A stretch of 64,000 nucleotides of DNA from Adiantum capillus-veneris. Taxonomy: Eukaryota; Streptophyta; Polypodiopsida; Polypodiales; Pteridaceae. The stretch spans positions 86,898,381 to 86,962,380 of the forward strand of contig CM043957.1 of the NCBI GenBank assembly GCA_014529385.2. The letters run 5' to 3'. A program made the translations under genes and the position numbers. The notes under the pieces are model-generated. The model was not told the origin of the DNA. It ran no database searches and was given only the letters and a program-made list of their open reading frames with translations. This document shows positions 20,548-32,241 of this stretch, piece after piece; position 1 is the stretch's first letter; each line of letters starts with the position of its first letter.

Positions 20548-21882
20548 TGATGGTGCAACTAAAGTGAGTTTGTGCTAGGAAGATCAAGAAGCATGGCCAT
20601 GTGTATCTACAGGTGCATGCTAGGGAGATAAAGCATGTATACAGGTCTAGGGCACACATGTGGATCCAAATATGTATGAATTTTGGGGTTTTTTTGGCCA
20701 AAGTGCTTTGCTATGGGGGGCTTCTCAAAGGTGGCTGATTGGGAAGCTAAAAGTGCAAGTACAAAAGGTGTTCTTCAAAGTTCTTTACAGGTTGGTCCAA
20801 AGGGCCTGACAATTGGAGATGTACAACTCAAGATATGGCAGCTTAAAGAAAAGGAGATGTACAACTCAAGATATGGCAATTAAAAGAAAAGGATACTTTG
20901 CAGATTCTCACCGGATAGGATGGGTGCATCGGAATGGCCAGAGCATATGTGAGCTAGTGGGGTGAAAGTGTTCAATCTATGGAGCATGTTTGTCTTTTGG
21001 ATCGGCAACAATCAAATCCCAAATGCCAAGATATGAGAAGTTAACGTTTTGTAAGGGGCCAGTTTTGTACCGTTTGACAGCCTCAGTAGATGTGCCATCA
21101 GAGGTTCTTTCGAGCTTGCCAAGGTTTGTAGAGGTAGCATGAAGCGTACAAAGCTACCGAAAAGTGAAGGCTTGCCAAAAAAAGTGTCAGTCTTAGAGAT
21201 ATTAAAGCTTGAAGCTGGCAGTTGACGGTGGAGTGGAGAGTGCAAATGTTTTGTTCCAATTTTAGGGCAAATTGTTTATGGTTGATGAGTTTCCAAATTG
21301 CAGCAAGGTTTAGGGATTGAAGTCCGCAATGTGTACTTCTAGTGTGGCTTTAACATTGGCCATTTGACATTGGGGCATAGAATAGGAACAATCCAAAAAA
21401 GCACTAAGAAAAGGGTTTTTTATAGATTCTAAAGGTTTCATGGTTTTTTTGGGGGGTGTTGCAGGGCAATCCATGAGAGACTGCCACCTGGCACGCTAAT
21501 AAATAAGGGATAATTCCATATGTGAGTGTGTGGGGTAGAGTGTCATAGTATATATACTAAAGGGGGATACCCCTATTTTTGGATGCAGCGACAGCGGCCC
21601 GCTCACATCCCTCCCGTGGACGCTGTGTGTGGTGTTGCCGTTCTGTCTCGACAGCAATGGCGGCCCGCTCACCTCCCTCGCATGGGCATTGTGTATAGTG
21701 GTGCCGCTCTATCTTGCGAGTGTTGTGGTCAACGCTGGTCTTCGTCGACGATGTTGTGGCGGCGCTAGCCATTTGTGGTGATGCCCACGAGGGCGAGTTC
21801 TCACACAGGGGGGCATGGGCCCTCGCTCTTTTTGTGGACATAAAGGGTGACCCCTCGTGGTGCTCAAGGGGCAGGGTCCCAT

Positions 21883-21883
<1 letters not shown>
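20548..21883 (+). repeat. Probable 3' LTR of element C (end undetermined)
   Basis: The region begins TGATGGTGCAACTAAAG after the polypurine tract. It contains a 38-bp tandem duplication (20818-20894) and a TATA-like 'gtatatatactaaa' near 21549. No second copy exists in the window, so the right boundary is unknown; the microsatellites that follow may lie inside it. Confidence 0.45.

Positions 21884-21973
<90 letters not shown>
21884..21973. repeat. (CA)n microsatellite
   Basis: 45 CA units, uninterrupted. Frames reading Thr-His or Cys-Val runs through it are artefacts. Confidence 0.98.
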
Positions 21974-21976
<3 letters not shown>

Positions 21977-22338
21977 GAGAGGGAAAGTCGACATGGGGTC
22001 ATCCTCGCTCTCCCAAAGGGTAGATTCACCATGCAAACATAAAAGAAAAGAACTAGATAAACTCAGACATGTGTGTGGTGAGGGTAATTTTGCCACAAAT
22101 GTAAAAAACACCGTATAAGGGGCCCCTTTGATTCTGAAGGGGCTTTTCCACTAGGGAATGAGTGAGAATGCTATGAAGAGAAAAGGGCTTTGTATATGAG
22201 CTTTTTCTGAAGTGTTAATCTCTATAGCCTTCTCTTTTGCTATCCTCCTCCCCCCCCCCCGGCCCCCTTCTCTTGTTTTGCAGCTCTCTGGTGTGTCAGT
22301 GCTGGTGTGTGGATGTGCCCCCAAGACATTGGTGGTGT

Positions 22339-22464
<126 letters not shown>

Positions 22465-22693
22465 GTATGTTTTGTGTGCGGTAATGGTGTATGGGATTGA
22501 AACAAGGATCTTGTGTGGATATTGGGTTTCATAAGGGTGTATGCATTTGTTAGCGTGCAATTGAGTGTGTGTTTCTTGGAAAGTGTGTCGTTTCAAGTGT
22601 GATTTTTGAGTAGATTGCGTTGTTTTTAGTGCCATGGGCTATAGAGAGGCAATTGTATGTTCTCATTCCCCCTTTCTAACACGTATACAATAG

Positions 22694-22830
22694 TTCTCTC
22701 TCTCTCTCTCTCTCTCTAGTCTCACAGATCAGTGCCATTATGTAGTAGGGTGTATAATAGTAGCTACTCTATGTGTGTGTGTGTGTGTGTGTGTGTAGAT
22801 CAGCTCAAATTAGTTACATGTATTGATGTT

Positions 22831-22912
<82 letters not shown>
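22694..22912. repeat. Microsatellite cluster (TC)n, (GT)n, (CT)n
   Basis: Short TC tract near 22694-22717, (GT)n near 22771-22796, and a 77-base CT tract at 22836-22912. Confidence 0.95.
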
Positions 22913-22916
<4 letters not shown>

Positions 22917-23099
22917 TGTTTGAGTGTGGCGAGAGCTAGCTTTGGGGTTCTTGGCCTTCACATTTTACCTCCAAGACCAGTTTGACAATTTTTTGTGAGC
23001 ATTGAGCTATATTATAATCACCAAAACCTTGGACACTAGATTCAATTCCTCTATAACCCACCTCACATAAGGACCAAGCTTCCCAATGATCCTCAAGAA

Positions 23100-23270
23100 C
23101 ATAGCTCTCTCAAGCTTGTGCAACTCAAAGCCTGGGTGGCCATGAAGAATGTGAAAAGAGGGCTTATCAAGCCTATCCCAAAACACGTTTGTTGCTTGCA
23201 CCTCAAGAACTGGCGTCCCATAACTATGACGTCTCTAAAATACAAAATAATTTCCAAGGCAGTCGGGTAG
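23100..23270 (+). pseudogene. LINE reverse transcriptase fragment
   Basis: The plus strand reads 'GLIKPIPK', then 'LKNWRPITMTSLKYKIISKA', the conserved N-terminal RT signature of L1-like LINEs ('glv.liPK....NWRPItLln..YKi.sK'). No upstream endonuclease or downstream catalytic motif is present. It is a short 5'- and 3'-truncated copy. Confidence 0.7.
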
Positions 23271-23442
23271 AAGCATGTTAACGTGTCACAGAATATGTTG
23301 TCCCGAATAGTGCTAGTTACTTGTGCTTGTTAGCATATACTGAAAATGGATGGGCAAGTTTTTTGAACTTCAAATGTTCCATAAAAAAATTAGTTTCCCT
23401 CCTCACGTGCTTCTGTTTTCAGTTGCTGAAGACGACGTGGGG

Positions 23443-23494
<52 letters not shown>
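23443..23494. repeat. (TC)n microsatellite
   Basis: About 26 TC units, uninterrupted. Confidence 0.97.
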
Positions 23495-23497
<3 letters not shown>

Positions 23498-23863
23498 TGT
23501 TCCTTGCGCCGGGAATCCTGCCCGAGAGATGAGTTGTCAAAGCTGATTTCTTTCTCTCGTTCTGACACAGACTTACAGAAATGGAGAATTAGCAGCCAAC
23601 ATTATTTCCACTAGCTCCAATGCTAAAAATGGAGCTGTATTGTAATGTGATGGTAAGCAAATCTTATGTGTAGCCCACCCACTCCAAATGAAGTCATTGG
23701 TTTTGTTGGTCACATCTATAGTTTTGTGAGGGCATTTGTTCATAGTATGTGTGTATTACAACATCAAGTGTTGACAGCTATACATTTAAGTGATTTTAAG
23801 TAAGTAACATATTATGCACGTCTACAGTTCTCAGGAAAAAGCAGAAGAGAGCCACTACAGGCA

Positions 23864-24581
23864 ATGAATTACAACTCCCAAGATCCAGCTCTTTTTGTAA
23901 TCAGGGAATATGAGAGAGTAAGAAAGAGGAAACAACGGGAGCAGACACAAATGAAATTTGAGCGACAAGATCATGCCCTCAATGATGAGGAGAAAAAGAA
24001 AATCTCCTCCGAGATTGTGAGAGTTTTCAAGAGTAGGACTGAAGGTTTTATTACAGAAGCAAAGTGGGAAATCTGGAATCTTGTTGCTCAACATCCGCAT
24101 GTTCGGGCGATCCATGATGAGTCTTTCAAGGAGAAGGCTGCTCTACAGACCTCAATTGTCTCCAATGTCCACAGCACACTGGCTACCGTCAAGCAGCCAG
24201 GTTCCAATTAGGAGTTGTTTTTGAGGAATGCAGCATTGCATATGATGTTGAACTCAAAGGAAAATATGCCTATTGCAAAAATTGCAAGGACCCTAAATGT
24301 CAATTGTCGCACCTTGCACAAGGCGAGATCACGACACGCGAAGCCTGATGTTGATGGTCGATGAAACCCTATCATTGGTTGCATGTCACAAGCAGCACCG
24401 TCACAACCCTATCACAGATGAAATCAAGGAAATGGTCTACACATTTTGGAAAGTGGAGACTCGCGTTTCACCGAACAAGAAGGATGCTTGTCGAAAGAGG
24501 ATGGGGAGGAAAAGGTACATAGAACACCCTGTGCACCTCTTAGAAGAGCCTCAAGTGATCAATCAAATACTTGTACCATAA
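23864..24581 (+). pseudogene. Transposon-associated protein remnant (N-terminal half of HGKG family)
   Basis: The first frame (23864-24211) is a charged helical protein ('REYERVRKRKQREQTQMKFERQ') ending in UAG. Continuing in that frame, 'MPIAKIARTLNVNCRTLHKA' looks like a helix-turn-helix. A frame change then gives 'ITDEIKEMVYTFWKVETRVSPNKKDACRKRMGRKRYIEHPVHLLEEPQ' (about 24414-24560). From memory, a segment of the type 'FW...TRvSPn.KDv...R.g...y..Hp.h.L' occurs in the same repetitive protein family that carries the HGKG signature seen at 17.3-17.6 kb. The copy is broken by one stop and at least one frameshift. Function unknown. Confidence 0.45.
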
Positions 24582-24639
24582 CTTATGCATTGTATCTTAG
24601 TGCCTAGCAACTTGTATATGTTTATCAATAGCATACTGA

Positions 24640-25734
24640 TCTGTAGACTTTTGCTAGTTAGCATATTGACTTTGCTAGTTAGCATATGGAGTATGCTAGT
24701 TAGCATGTCTTGGGTTCTAAATAGCATACATAGCTAGTTGGTTAACACAAATGTATTCTAATTAACATACCTGGTATGCTAGTTAACATACCTAGTATGC
24801 TCAATTTCATGATAAGTATGTTGTCTAATAGAAAGTGATTATGCTAGGTAGCATACTAAGTATGCTAGTTAGCAGGCCTTCAGTTCTAAATAGCATACAA
24901 TGTTAGTTGGTCAACAAAACCGTATGCAAGTTACCACCACTTATGCTAGTTAACACCTAGTATGCTCACTAGCATGATGGGTATGCTATTTAAGACAAGG
25001 GTTATGCTAGTTAGAACTAGTAGTTGGGCTGGGTATGCTAGTTAGCATATGGAGTATGCTGGTTGGCATAAGGAGTATGCTAGTTAGCATGCCTTGTGTT
25101 CTACCTAGCTTTACAAATTTAGCTATTCAGCACAATATGTATGCTAATTAACATCATTTATGCTAGTTATCACCTAGTATGCTCAATAGCATGATGGGTG
25201 TCCTAATGTGTATACTAGTTAGCATAGTGAGTATGATAGTTAGCATATGGAGTATGCTAGTTAGCATGCCTTGGGTCCTAAATAGCATACAAAGCTAGTT
25301 GGTTAACACAATATGTATGCTAACTAACATACCTGGCATGCTAGTTAACATACCTAGTATGCTAGTTACATACCTAGTATGCTCAATTGCATGATAAGTA
25401 CGATGTCTAATAGAAAGTGATTATGCTAGTCATCACATGGAATTTGCTAGGTAGCATATGGAGTATGATAGTTACTAAGCCTTGAGTTCTAAATAGCATA
25501 CAGAGTTAGTTGGTCAACACAAAAAGTATGCAAGTTAACACCACTTATTCTAGTTAACAACTAGTATGCTCACTAGCATGATGGGTATGCTATTTAAGAC
25601 AAGGGTTATGCTAGTTAGAACTAGCAGCTGGGCTAGGTATGCTAGTTAGCATGCCTTTTGTTCTACCTAGCATACAAAGGTAGCTAGTCAGCACAAGATG
25701 TATGCTAATTAACATAATTTTTGCTAGTTAACAC
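24640..25734. repeat. Palindrome-rich higher-order tandem repeat
   Basis: About 1.1 kb is built from variants of the palindrome-like word TATGCTAGTTAGCATA, repeated more than twenty times at spacings of roughly 20-60 bases. It is arranged in a higher-order unit of about 560-600 bp: the passage around 'ttgggttctaaatagcatac' at about 24710 recurs at about 25269, and that around 'gatgggtatgctatttaagac' at about 24976 recurs at about 25582. No coding capacity. It ends exactly at the 5' LTR of gypsy element B. Confidence 0.85.
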
Positions 25735-26567
25735 TGATGGGGGCTTTTCACAAGCCAAGCTCCCATACCCCTTTTCTCTCGTCCCCACCCCATGAAAACC
25801 CCCTCTTAGGGAGGGAGTGATAAAAGTCATTGGAAAAAGTAAGAAAAAAATAAAGTATGATTATGTAAATATATAAGAAAGGTAAAATAGGCCACCTCAT
25901 GCCGCGGGGTAGCCCATCCCCACCTTGCTTCCTTTTTCTTCACTGTTGCCCCGCCGTGTGTCCCTTTTCCTCTCCTCCACTCAAAAGGTCAACCCCCTCT
26001 CTCTTCCCCTTGTCCTTTCTCCTTTCTCTCTCCCCTCAAGCTACCCCACCTCTCACCAATAATGCATTATAACTCACCAATAATGCACTCTAACTCACAT
26101 GCAACTTACCCTATCTTCCAAAATAGTATACCCCACCCCCTCTTTCTCTCTCCTATCATATCCCATGACCCAAATACCCCCCTCTCTCTCTAAAGGGCAC
26201 CATATCTCTTGTCTTGTAGCTAAATAACCTTCCCCACACTCACACACACTCAGTTTCACTGAAAAAGGTGCCCACAGACCCATCCCCACCCAGTGGTTAC
26301 CTGTTTTTTCTTGTGTTCACACACATCTGCACACAGATTCACCTCTGAACACACTCCCCTCTCTCCCCTCTTGTAATTAATTTATTCTCCATGTCACCTC
26401 TCACTTTTTTTTCATCAACCCATCTCTCTCTCTTAGTCTCTCTCTCATGAGACTGCTGTTCTGGCACATATACACACAGCCAGACAAGTGGCGCCCACGG
26501 TCACATGGCCTATGTAGATAATGATTTCTTCATTTCTAAATTCTAGAATTCCTCCCCTCTCCTCCCC

Positions 26568-26576
26568 TATATAAAG
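26568..26576 (+). promoter_or_regulatory. TATA box of element B LTR
   Basis: TATATAAAG followed by a CA-rich stretch ('catcacactaaatacaca') fits the transcription start of an LTR. The truncated 3' LTR lacks this part. Confidence 0.7.
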
Positions 26577-26886
26577 AGGGGTCACCATCACACTAAATAC
26601 ACACACAACATCACCAAAGATCACACTATTCACTGTGTGTGCCTAGTGCACACACACACACACCCACACCATCACCATCACCATCACCGCAATCACCATG
26701 CTTGTCTTGAGCATGACCTCTACACCCTTGGCTATGGAAGATGAAGGGCAACTAAATGAAGGATGATGGCCATAACCCTCGTGCGAGTCTTCGCCATCAA
26801 CTCCCACCTATCCGCCATGTGCTCTACCACTCTCTCCCTTCTCATTCCCCTACCCTATGCTCCCCATTTCATCGCCTTATTCTCTA

Positions 26887-26892
26887 AATAAA
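26887..26892 (+). terminator. Polyadenylation signal AATAAA in element B LTR
   Basis: AATAAA about 310 bases downstream of the TATA box and followed by GT-rich sequence. It would end R-region transcripts in an intact 3' LTR. Confidence 0.5.
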
Positions 26893-27058
26893 GCTTGAGG
26901 TTTTGTGAGTATGTTTTCTTGCAATGTTTTGCCCATGTGAGGTGTGCAGAATCGCCACCTAGTCTTGTGTTTGGAGTGAGCTTGTGTATGTGTGAAGGGT
27001 GTGCGGATTCGCCATCCTTTTGTGGTGCCTAAGTACTAAGCCGCTATACCCCCTCCCT

Positions 27059-27100
<42 letters not shown>

Positions 27101-27308
27101 TGATCTCATTCCCTTTCCTCTTCATCATTACTCCGCATCCATCTCTCTTGGATGAAAACTTTGTTATGGTGGTGTGTTATTTGCGTCCTAGCCAATGAAG
27201 CTAGGTGGTGCCCCTGTTTGCTTTACCATGACAGGCTCGAGGCGCGCCATTCGGTCCCCGGTGTTTTAGAGGCCGACAGGGTTCGGGGTTCGCTTTGCTC
27301 TTGTCATT

Positions 27309-27320
27309 TGGTGCCCCCAG
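27309..27320 (+). promoter_or_regulatory. Primer binding site of element B
   Basis: TGGTGCCCCCAG lies two bases after the LTR end. The position and TGGTGCC start fit a tRNA 3' end ending in CCA. The exact tRNA is not assigned. Confidence 0.75.
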
Positions 27321-27379
27321 TGAGGATCTTTTCATGAAACCCTTCAGTTTACAAGACTAAAACCCCTAAACTATTGTGA

Positions 27380-27845
27380 ATGGATGAATGGCTAGCAGGA
27401 TTTGCTAATTGGACGACAGAAGAAGAAGAGCTCCAAGCACAACTAGATGAACTCCGCATCTCCATCAAAGCTCGAGTGCCAGGCGTAATGGTAATCGATT
27501 TGCAGTGGGAGAGTCAACCAACACGCCAAACCCAGTGGATATACATAGGCCAAGTGACAAGAAGAAGAAGGAGAAGGTCGAAACCATGTCCGCAACCTAC
27601 AACACCCCCACAACAACAAAATGGAAGGAGCTCTACACAATAGAGAATCAACACTATTCTACTTTGAGAATCGGGGAACTCAAGTCACCGAGGTAATTAT
27701 CACAGTCAGTTTTCAAGTCGCACCTGATGTTGCAGCACAGATAACGGAATCATTGGCTCACACTCTCACTAGAGAAACTAGGGATCTACTGAGTTTGTTT
27801 CAGGAAAGAACACCACCCTCTACCACGAGCTTGGACAGTGACTAA
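27380..27845 (+). pseudogene. Element B pre-gag open frames
   Basis: Two overlapping frames (27380-27643 and 27621-27845) precede gag. The second reads 'FENRGTQVTEVIITVSFQVAPDVAAQITESLAHTL', an acidic helical segment. They may be one broken N-terminal gag part or an extra upstream frame as in some Tat elements. No known domain. Confidence 0.35.
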
Positions 27846-28163
27846 GCACCTCTAAGCTTCACATGAATCAGTACAACCTACCTCAAGCCAGATCACACAT
27901 ACCAACACGTGTACGCTCAATCAAGGTAATACTGGATTTGAAGGCTCACTACCAGCACGTCATTAACACCATGCTGGGTGGGGAGCGATTTTTTGAGGTT
28001 CTGGCATCAGATCAACCATTTGTCCTACCTTTGGTACAAGGCAATGTACCGTTTGAAGTTTTAATCTATGTCCTAGTATAAGAGGGTATACACGCCTCCT
28101 TGTAAAGAAGAAAAAACTTTTGCAAGTTAAGCAGTGTGTCTTTCTAGCTCTCTCTCAGTAATC

Positions 28164-30041
28164 ATGGCAAGTGTAGCATTTCTAACATTTAAAGGAAAGA
28201 AGGGGGAGGATTTGGTAACAGACTTCCTAGATGACTTTGAAGTAGCATGTGTAGTGAGCAACAAAGATACGGATGAATCCCGGGTTAGAATCTTTAAGCA
28301 TCTCATGAAGCTAGAAGCTAGATCATGGTACAATGCACTTCCACAAGCAACCAAGGATGACTGGGAACCCTTAAAAACCGCTTTTAAGAGGCGCTTTGGG
28401 GGAGGTACCACTTCAGAAAAGTTGTGGGACAAGTTGAGAGACTTGAAGCAGGAGGGTCTTTTAGAATATGCCACCTATGAGTCCAAATTTTTGGATTTGT
28501 GGGAACGGTGGGTTGAGTCACTGGCAAGGGGGGAAGCCGCACCCAATTTCCTAAAAAAAGATCGGTTCATGCATGGCTTATGGACGCTTCTCAAGGAGAA
28601 GGTGAAAGGTAGATTCCCGACTACGTACGAGTTAGCCGTTGAGATTGCTCGCCTTAAGGACAAGAAGCTGCGAATGAAAGCCAAAGAAACCGAGTCAACA
28701 GAAGTAGGAACATCGCGTCGACCAGCAACTACAACAACCACCATACCACCACCACCGGCTCTTGGGGTAAGAGATGACCAACAAGATATGTTGGCCCATA
28801 TTACTGACCAACTGCACAATTTGTTTGTCCACTTAATACATCAAGGGAGGAGTCAAGAAAGAGATCAATACCCTGGAAGAGCACGGCGACAAAACAGGGA
28901 GTATCATTGCTACAACTGCGGAGAAGACTGTCACGGTATGTACTACTGTCCCAAACCACGACAAAACTATAATAGAGGAGGTAGGAGGAACCAATTGTCA
29001 CCCCCTAGAGAAAGAACACCCCCACCCCGAGCACCACCCCCACCAACACAAATTCTACGTCCACCCCAGACACCACTACAAGCATCCATCCCACCTCTCC
29101 CACCAGCCCCACCACCTGATCGCCCTGTAAACATCATAAGGCTAGAAGAGAAAGGAAAAGCCGTAGTAGTGGATCCACCCAGAGCAAAGGAGAGGGACAA
29201 GGGTAAGGAGAAGGTAACCTTTTTAGAACCACTTGAATCCATGACTGTGAAAAGAGCTAGGATGGAGAAAGCTACACAATCAGATGATGAGAGAAGCATG
29301 AGAGGAGAAACTAGCAAGAGGCCATCCAGGCCACGACGGAAATTGGGCATCACCGACTTCCAGCTAGGGGAAAGTTCTAAGCCCTATGATCTAACATTGG
29401 ATGTGGCAGAGCAAGGACCGAAGATAACATGGCCACAACTGCTACATCTTGCACCAAAAGTAAGGCGACAATGGTCGAAAATGGTAAGTACAAAACGCTC
29501 CAAAACAAAGGTAGCCGGAGCAATTTCGGGATGCAACATGGATGACATCCTTCCAATTGTCGACGTAAACATAAAAGGAAAGAGGGTTGGAAACACCTAC
29601 ATTGATGGAGGTGCACAAATCTGTGTAATGAGCGAAGCTATGATGCTTCGATTAGGGCTCGAGGTTGACAGGCCTTCTCCATGCAAGGCAAAGATGGCAA
29701 ACAACGCAAAAGTAAAGTGTGTGGGTGTGGTAAGTGCCGTGAAAATAAAAGCTTTCAACACTGAGGTAGAGGTAGATGTTTTTGTAATGCCTACTAAGGG
29801 GGAGAGCTATCCACTAATTTTGGGAAGGCCATGGTTGATGGCCATGAAGGCAAAACAGGACTGGGGTACTGGCCTTCTACGCATGACCGGTAAGAAAGGG
29901 GAGACAATCTACTACGACATGAGGATTGGCAAGCAGAAGCAAATGAATCTGGAAACATCAGCAGATGAACCACTAGCGAATCTTCCAGTTCTGAGGAGGA
30001 GACCACATCCACCGACGAAAGTGACAGTTCCATTGATGTGA
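28164..30041 (+). CDS. Element B Gag-protease polyprotein
   Basis: About 625 residues from the ATG at 28164, chosen because the capsid-like segment begins immediately after it; an upstream alternative start adds only 'MCLSSSLSVI'. Capsid/retrotransposon Gag domain: 'KHLMKLEARSWYNALPQATKDDWEPLKTAFKRRFGG' (about 40-80). CCHC zinc knuckle: 'CYNCGEDCHGMYYC' (about 253-266). A proline-rich linker follows. The protease has 'YIDGGAQICVMSEAM' near residue 490, where the usual D(S/T)GA is DGGA, and the later 'LILGRPWL' motif. Gag packages element RNA and the protease matures the particle. The frame is uninterrupted. It overlaps the pol frame by four bases (ATGA-type junction at 30038-30041), which sits in another frame. 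Confidence 0.9.
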   Translation: MASVAFLTFKGKKGEDLVTDFLDDFEVACVVSNKDTDESRVRIFKHLMKLEARSWYNALPQATKDDWEPLKTAFKRRFGGGTTSEKLWDKLRDLKQEGLLEYATYESKFLDLWERWVESLARGEAAPNFLKKDRFMHGLWTLLKEKVKGRFPTTYELAVEIARLKDKKLRMKAKETESTEVGTSRRPATTTTTIPPPPALGVRDDQQDMLAHITDQLHNLFVHLIHQGRSQERDQYPGRARRQNREYHCYNCGEDCHGMYYCPKPRQNYNRGGRRNQLSPPRERTPPPRAPPPPTQILRPPQTPLQASIPPLPPAPPPDRPVNIIRLEEKGKAVVVDPPRAKERDKGKEKVTFLEPLESMTVKRARMEKATQSDDERSMRGETSKRPSRPRRKLGITDFQLGESSKPYDLTLDVAEQGPKITWPQLLHLAPKVRRQWSKMVSTKRSKTKVAGAISGCNMDDILPIVDVNIKGKRVGNTYIDGGAQICVMSEAMMLRLGLEVDRPSPCKAKMANNAKVKCVGVVSAVKIKAFNTEVEVDVFVMPTKGESYPLILGRPWLMAMKAKQDWGTGLLRMTGKKGETIYYDMRIGKQKQMNLETSADEPLANLPVLRRRPHPPTKVTVPLM

Positions 30042-31138
30042 TGGGTATCATTATGAAGGATCCACAAAGGGTAAGAACAACTGGTGATCCATCACCAAAA
30101 GGGAAACCCAATGAAGATGAGAGAAAATCACCTGGCCTAGGAGGAAGTAGGTTGAAGGATATGTTGTCTACGGAATTAACACTTGAGGAGAAAGATAGTT
30201 TTTTGCAAATGTTGATGGGATTTCCTAACCTGTTCATTGACAACTATGAAAGAATCACAGGCATTACAGTGGTGGAACATCATATTAAGCCGAAGGAAGG
30301 GGTAAAACCAGTTGTGCAAAAGCTACGATGACTGGGGGTCATACAAGAAAAGGCACTCTTGGCCGAGGTAAGGAAACTGCTGGAGGCGGGATTCATCTAT
30401 CCTGTAGAAAACTCAGAATGGGTGTCACCCGTAGTGGTGACGCCTAAAAAGAATGGTAAGTGGAGGGTCTGTGTTGACTACAAACCACTAAATGCAGCTA
30501 CAAAGAGAGACCACTTTCCTCTCCCTTTCTTGGATGAAATTCTGAATGAAGTAGCGGGTTTTGAATGCTATACCGTCTGTGATGGTTATTCAGGATACTT
30601 TCAAATACGCATAGCCTTGGAAGATCAGCTAAAAACCACTTTTATCACGCCATGGGGTTGTTTTTCATACAGGGTTATGCCATTTTGTCTCACAAATGCA
30701 CCTGCCACATTCCAAAGATATGTCACATATGTTTTTCAACCGTTCTTTGGAACATCCATAAGAGTGTTCATTGATGATTTTTGTATATATAGCTCCCGTA
30801 TTTCACATTTAGAAAAGGTAACTGAAGGTTTGGCCAGGTTGCAGAGCCTAGGTGGGCAATTAAATGTGGATAAATGTCACATTGGGGAGAGTAAAGTCAT
30901 TCTACTAGGCCATGAAATTTCAGCAAGAGGTATCAACGCCGACCCAAGTAAGGTGTCCGCACTCATAGCCCTACCTCCACCAACGACCACACGTCAACTG
31001 GTCTCTTTTCTACAGAAGGTGAGGTACTTAAGTAGATTCATACTCTACTATCACAACTTGTTCTACCACTGCAACAACTCGCTCAAAGATCAACTTTCAC
31101 TTGGGACGAGGAAAGCGAACATCACTACAACAAGGTAA
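30038..31138 (+). pseudogene. Element B reverse transcriptase
   Basis: The frame opens at the gag stop and reads to a UGA at 30329 ('VVQKLR*LGVIQ', where family members have Arg), then continues in the same frame. RT motifs: 'ENSEWVSPVVVTPKKNGKWRVCVDYKPLN', 'YSGYFQIRI', 'TTFITPWGCFSYRVMPFCLTNAPATFQR', catalytic 'VFIDDFCIYS' and 'LLGHEISARGINADPSKV'. It copies element RNA into cDNA in the particle. Near 31060 the frame shifts, so that the thumb and the first RNase H continue in a different frame. All catalytic Asp residues are present but the protein cannot be made in one piece. Confidence 0.9.
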
Positions 31139-31139
31139 A

Positions 31140-32241
31140 GGAGGTCTTAGCCACTCTGCCAACTATCTCACCACCTAAGTGGGATGAAAAATTCTATGTC
31201 ACCTCAAGTGTTGGTGATGACTCATTGGGGGCTATGCTACTCCAAAAGGATACGACAACATCTTTCATGAGGCCAATCTACTTCTCTAGTCGAATGATGA
31301 CAGCAGGAGAGAAAGGTTTCACCCATGTGGAACACTTAGTCCTAGCTCTTAGATTTGCAACTACAAAGTTTAGGTCATATTTTCTGCCTAAGCAATTTGT
31401 GATTCTAACCACAGATGAAATATTTCCCTATGTTGTACAACACATGGATGTGTCTACTAGAATTACTAAATGGCTAGTTCGTCTGCAAGAGTTTGACTAC
31501 ACGGTACAGGTAGAAAGCACGACAAGGGCAAGTTTGGGGGGACTCATGACCTACCAAGTCTTTGAAGGGAAGGAGAAGAAATCTAAGGAAGGAGAAGTCC
31601 GATTACCTCCAGTACCACCGATGGTAGAAGGAGCATACTCTCTCTACTTTGATGGAGCCTACAACCGAGCGTACGACAAAGCAGCTGCAGGCATAGTGGT
31701 CTTTGATGACAAAGGGACAAAGGTATTTTCGTTGGGCCAATTGTTAGATTCACATTCTAACAATGAAGCTGAGTATGCAGCACTAACCAAGGGTCTACAA
31801 TGGTGCGTCTCACAAGGTGTACAACGCCTTAATGTATTTGGGGATGCTCTACTTCTGGTAAGGCAAGTAAATGGAGCATGGACATGCAAGAATCCTAGTT
31901 TAAGGAGTCACTTAAGTGGTGTAAAAACCTTGTTGGGTAAGTTTGAAGAAGTTCAAATACACCATATCCCAAGGGCTCTAAACCAAGAAGCAGATGCCCT
32001 AGCAAGTGAAAGACTACAGGAAGTGGTGGTTGGAGCAATAAAACTAAAGCTCCCTCTATTTCAAGGAAGTGATGCCTTTCCTGACATCATGCATTTTTTG
32101 GAAACAGGGGAATGCCCATCAGATTTAACAAAGGGACAGAAGCAATGGCTGACGCGGAAGGCCACAAGGTATCGACTCATCAATGACGGTTTGTACTGTA
32201 AGGGTAAGGACCAAATACTCAGGAAGGTCCCTCTCTCTTAG
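31140..32241 (+). pseudogene. Element B RNase H (first, degenerate) and second Tat-type RNase H
   Basis: The first RNase H is seen as 'SLGAMLLQKDTTTSFMRPIYFSSRMM..GEKGFTHVEHLVLALRFATTKFRSYFL', ending in the tether 'ITKWLVRLQEFDYTVQV'. The second begins 'AYSLYFDGAYNRAYDKAAAGIVVFD' and keeps the catalytic set: Asp in FDGAYN, Glu in 'SNNEAEYAAL', Asp in 'VFGDALLLV', and 'NQEADALA'. Two RNase H domains in this order identify the Tat lineage of plant gypsy elements. The frame ends with UAG at 32239-32241 but integrase continues in the same frame beyond it. Confidence 0.88.

Larger units (their letters stand above)
25735..27306 (+). repeat. 5' LTR of element B (1572 bp)
   Basis: Begins TGATGGGGGC and ends CTTGTCA. 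The first 676 bases recur at 33443-34118. It contains a TATA box at 26568-26576, an AATAAA signal at 26887-26892 and a CT microsatellite near 27063-27096. Confidence 0.9.

Noticed and set aside
24640-25734. CRISPR array
   Set aside because: Repeats are short, degenerate, palindromic and irregularly spaced, without unique spacers of constant length, in clearly eukaryotic DNA.
26095-26289. Minus-strand frame repeated almost identically at 33804-33998
   Set aside because: Both copies lie in the two LTRs of element B. The identity is due to the LTRs, not to a conserved gene.
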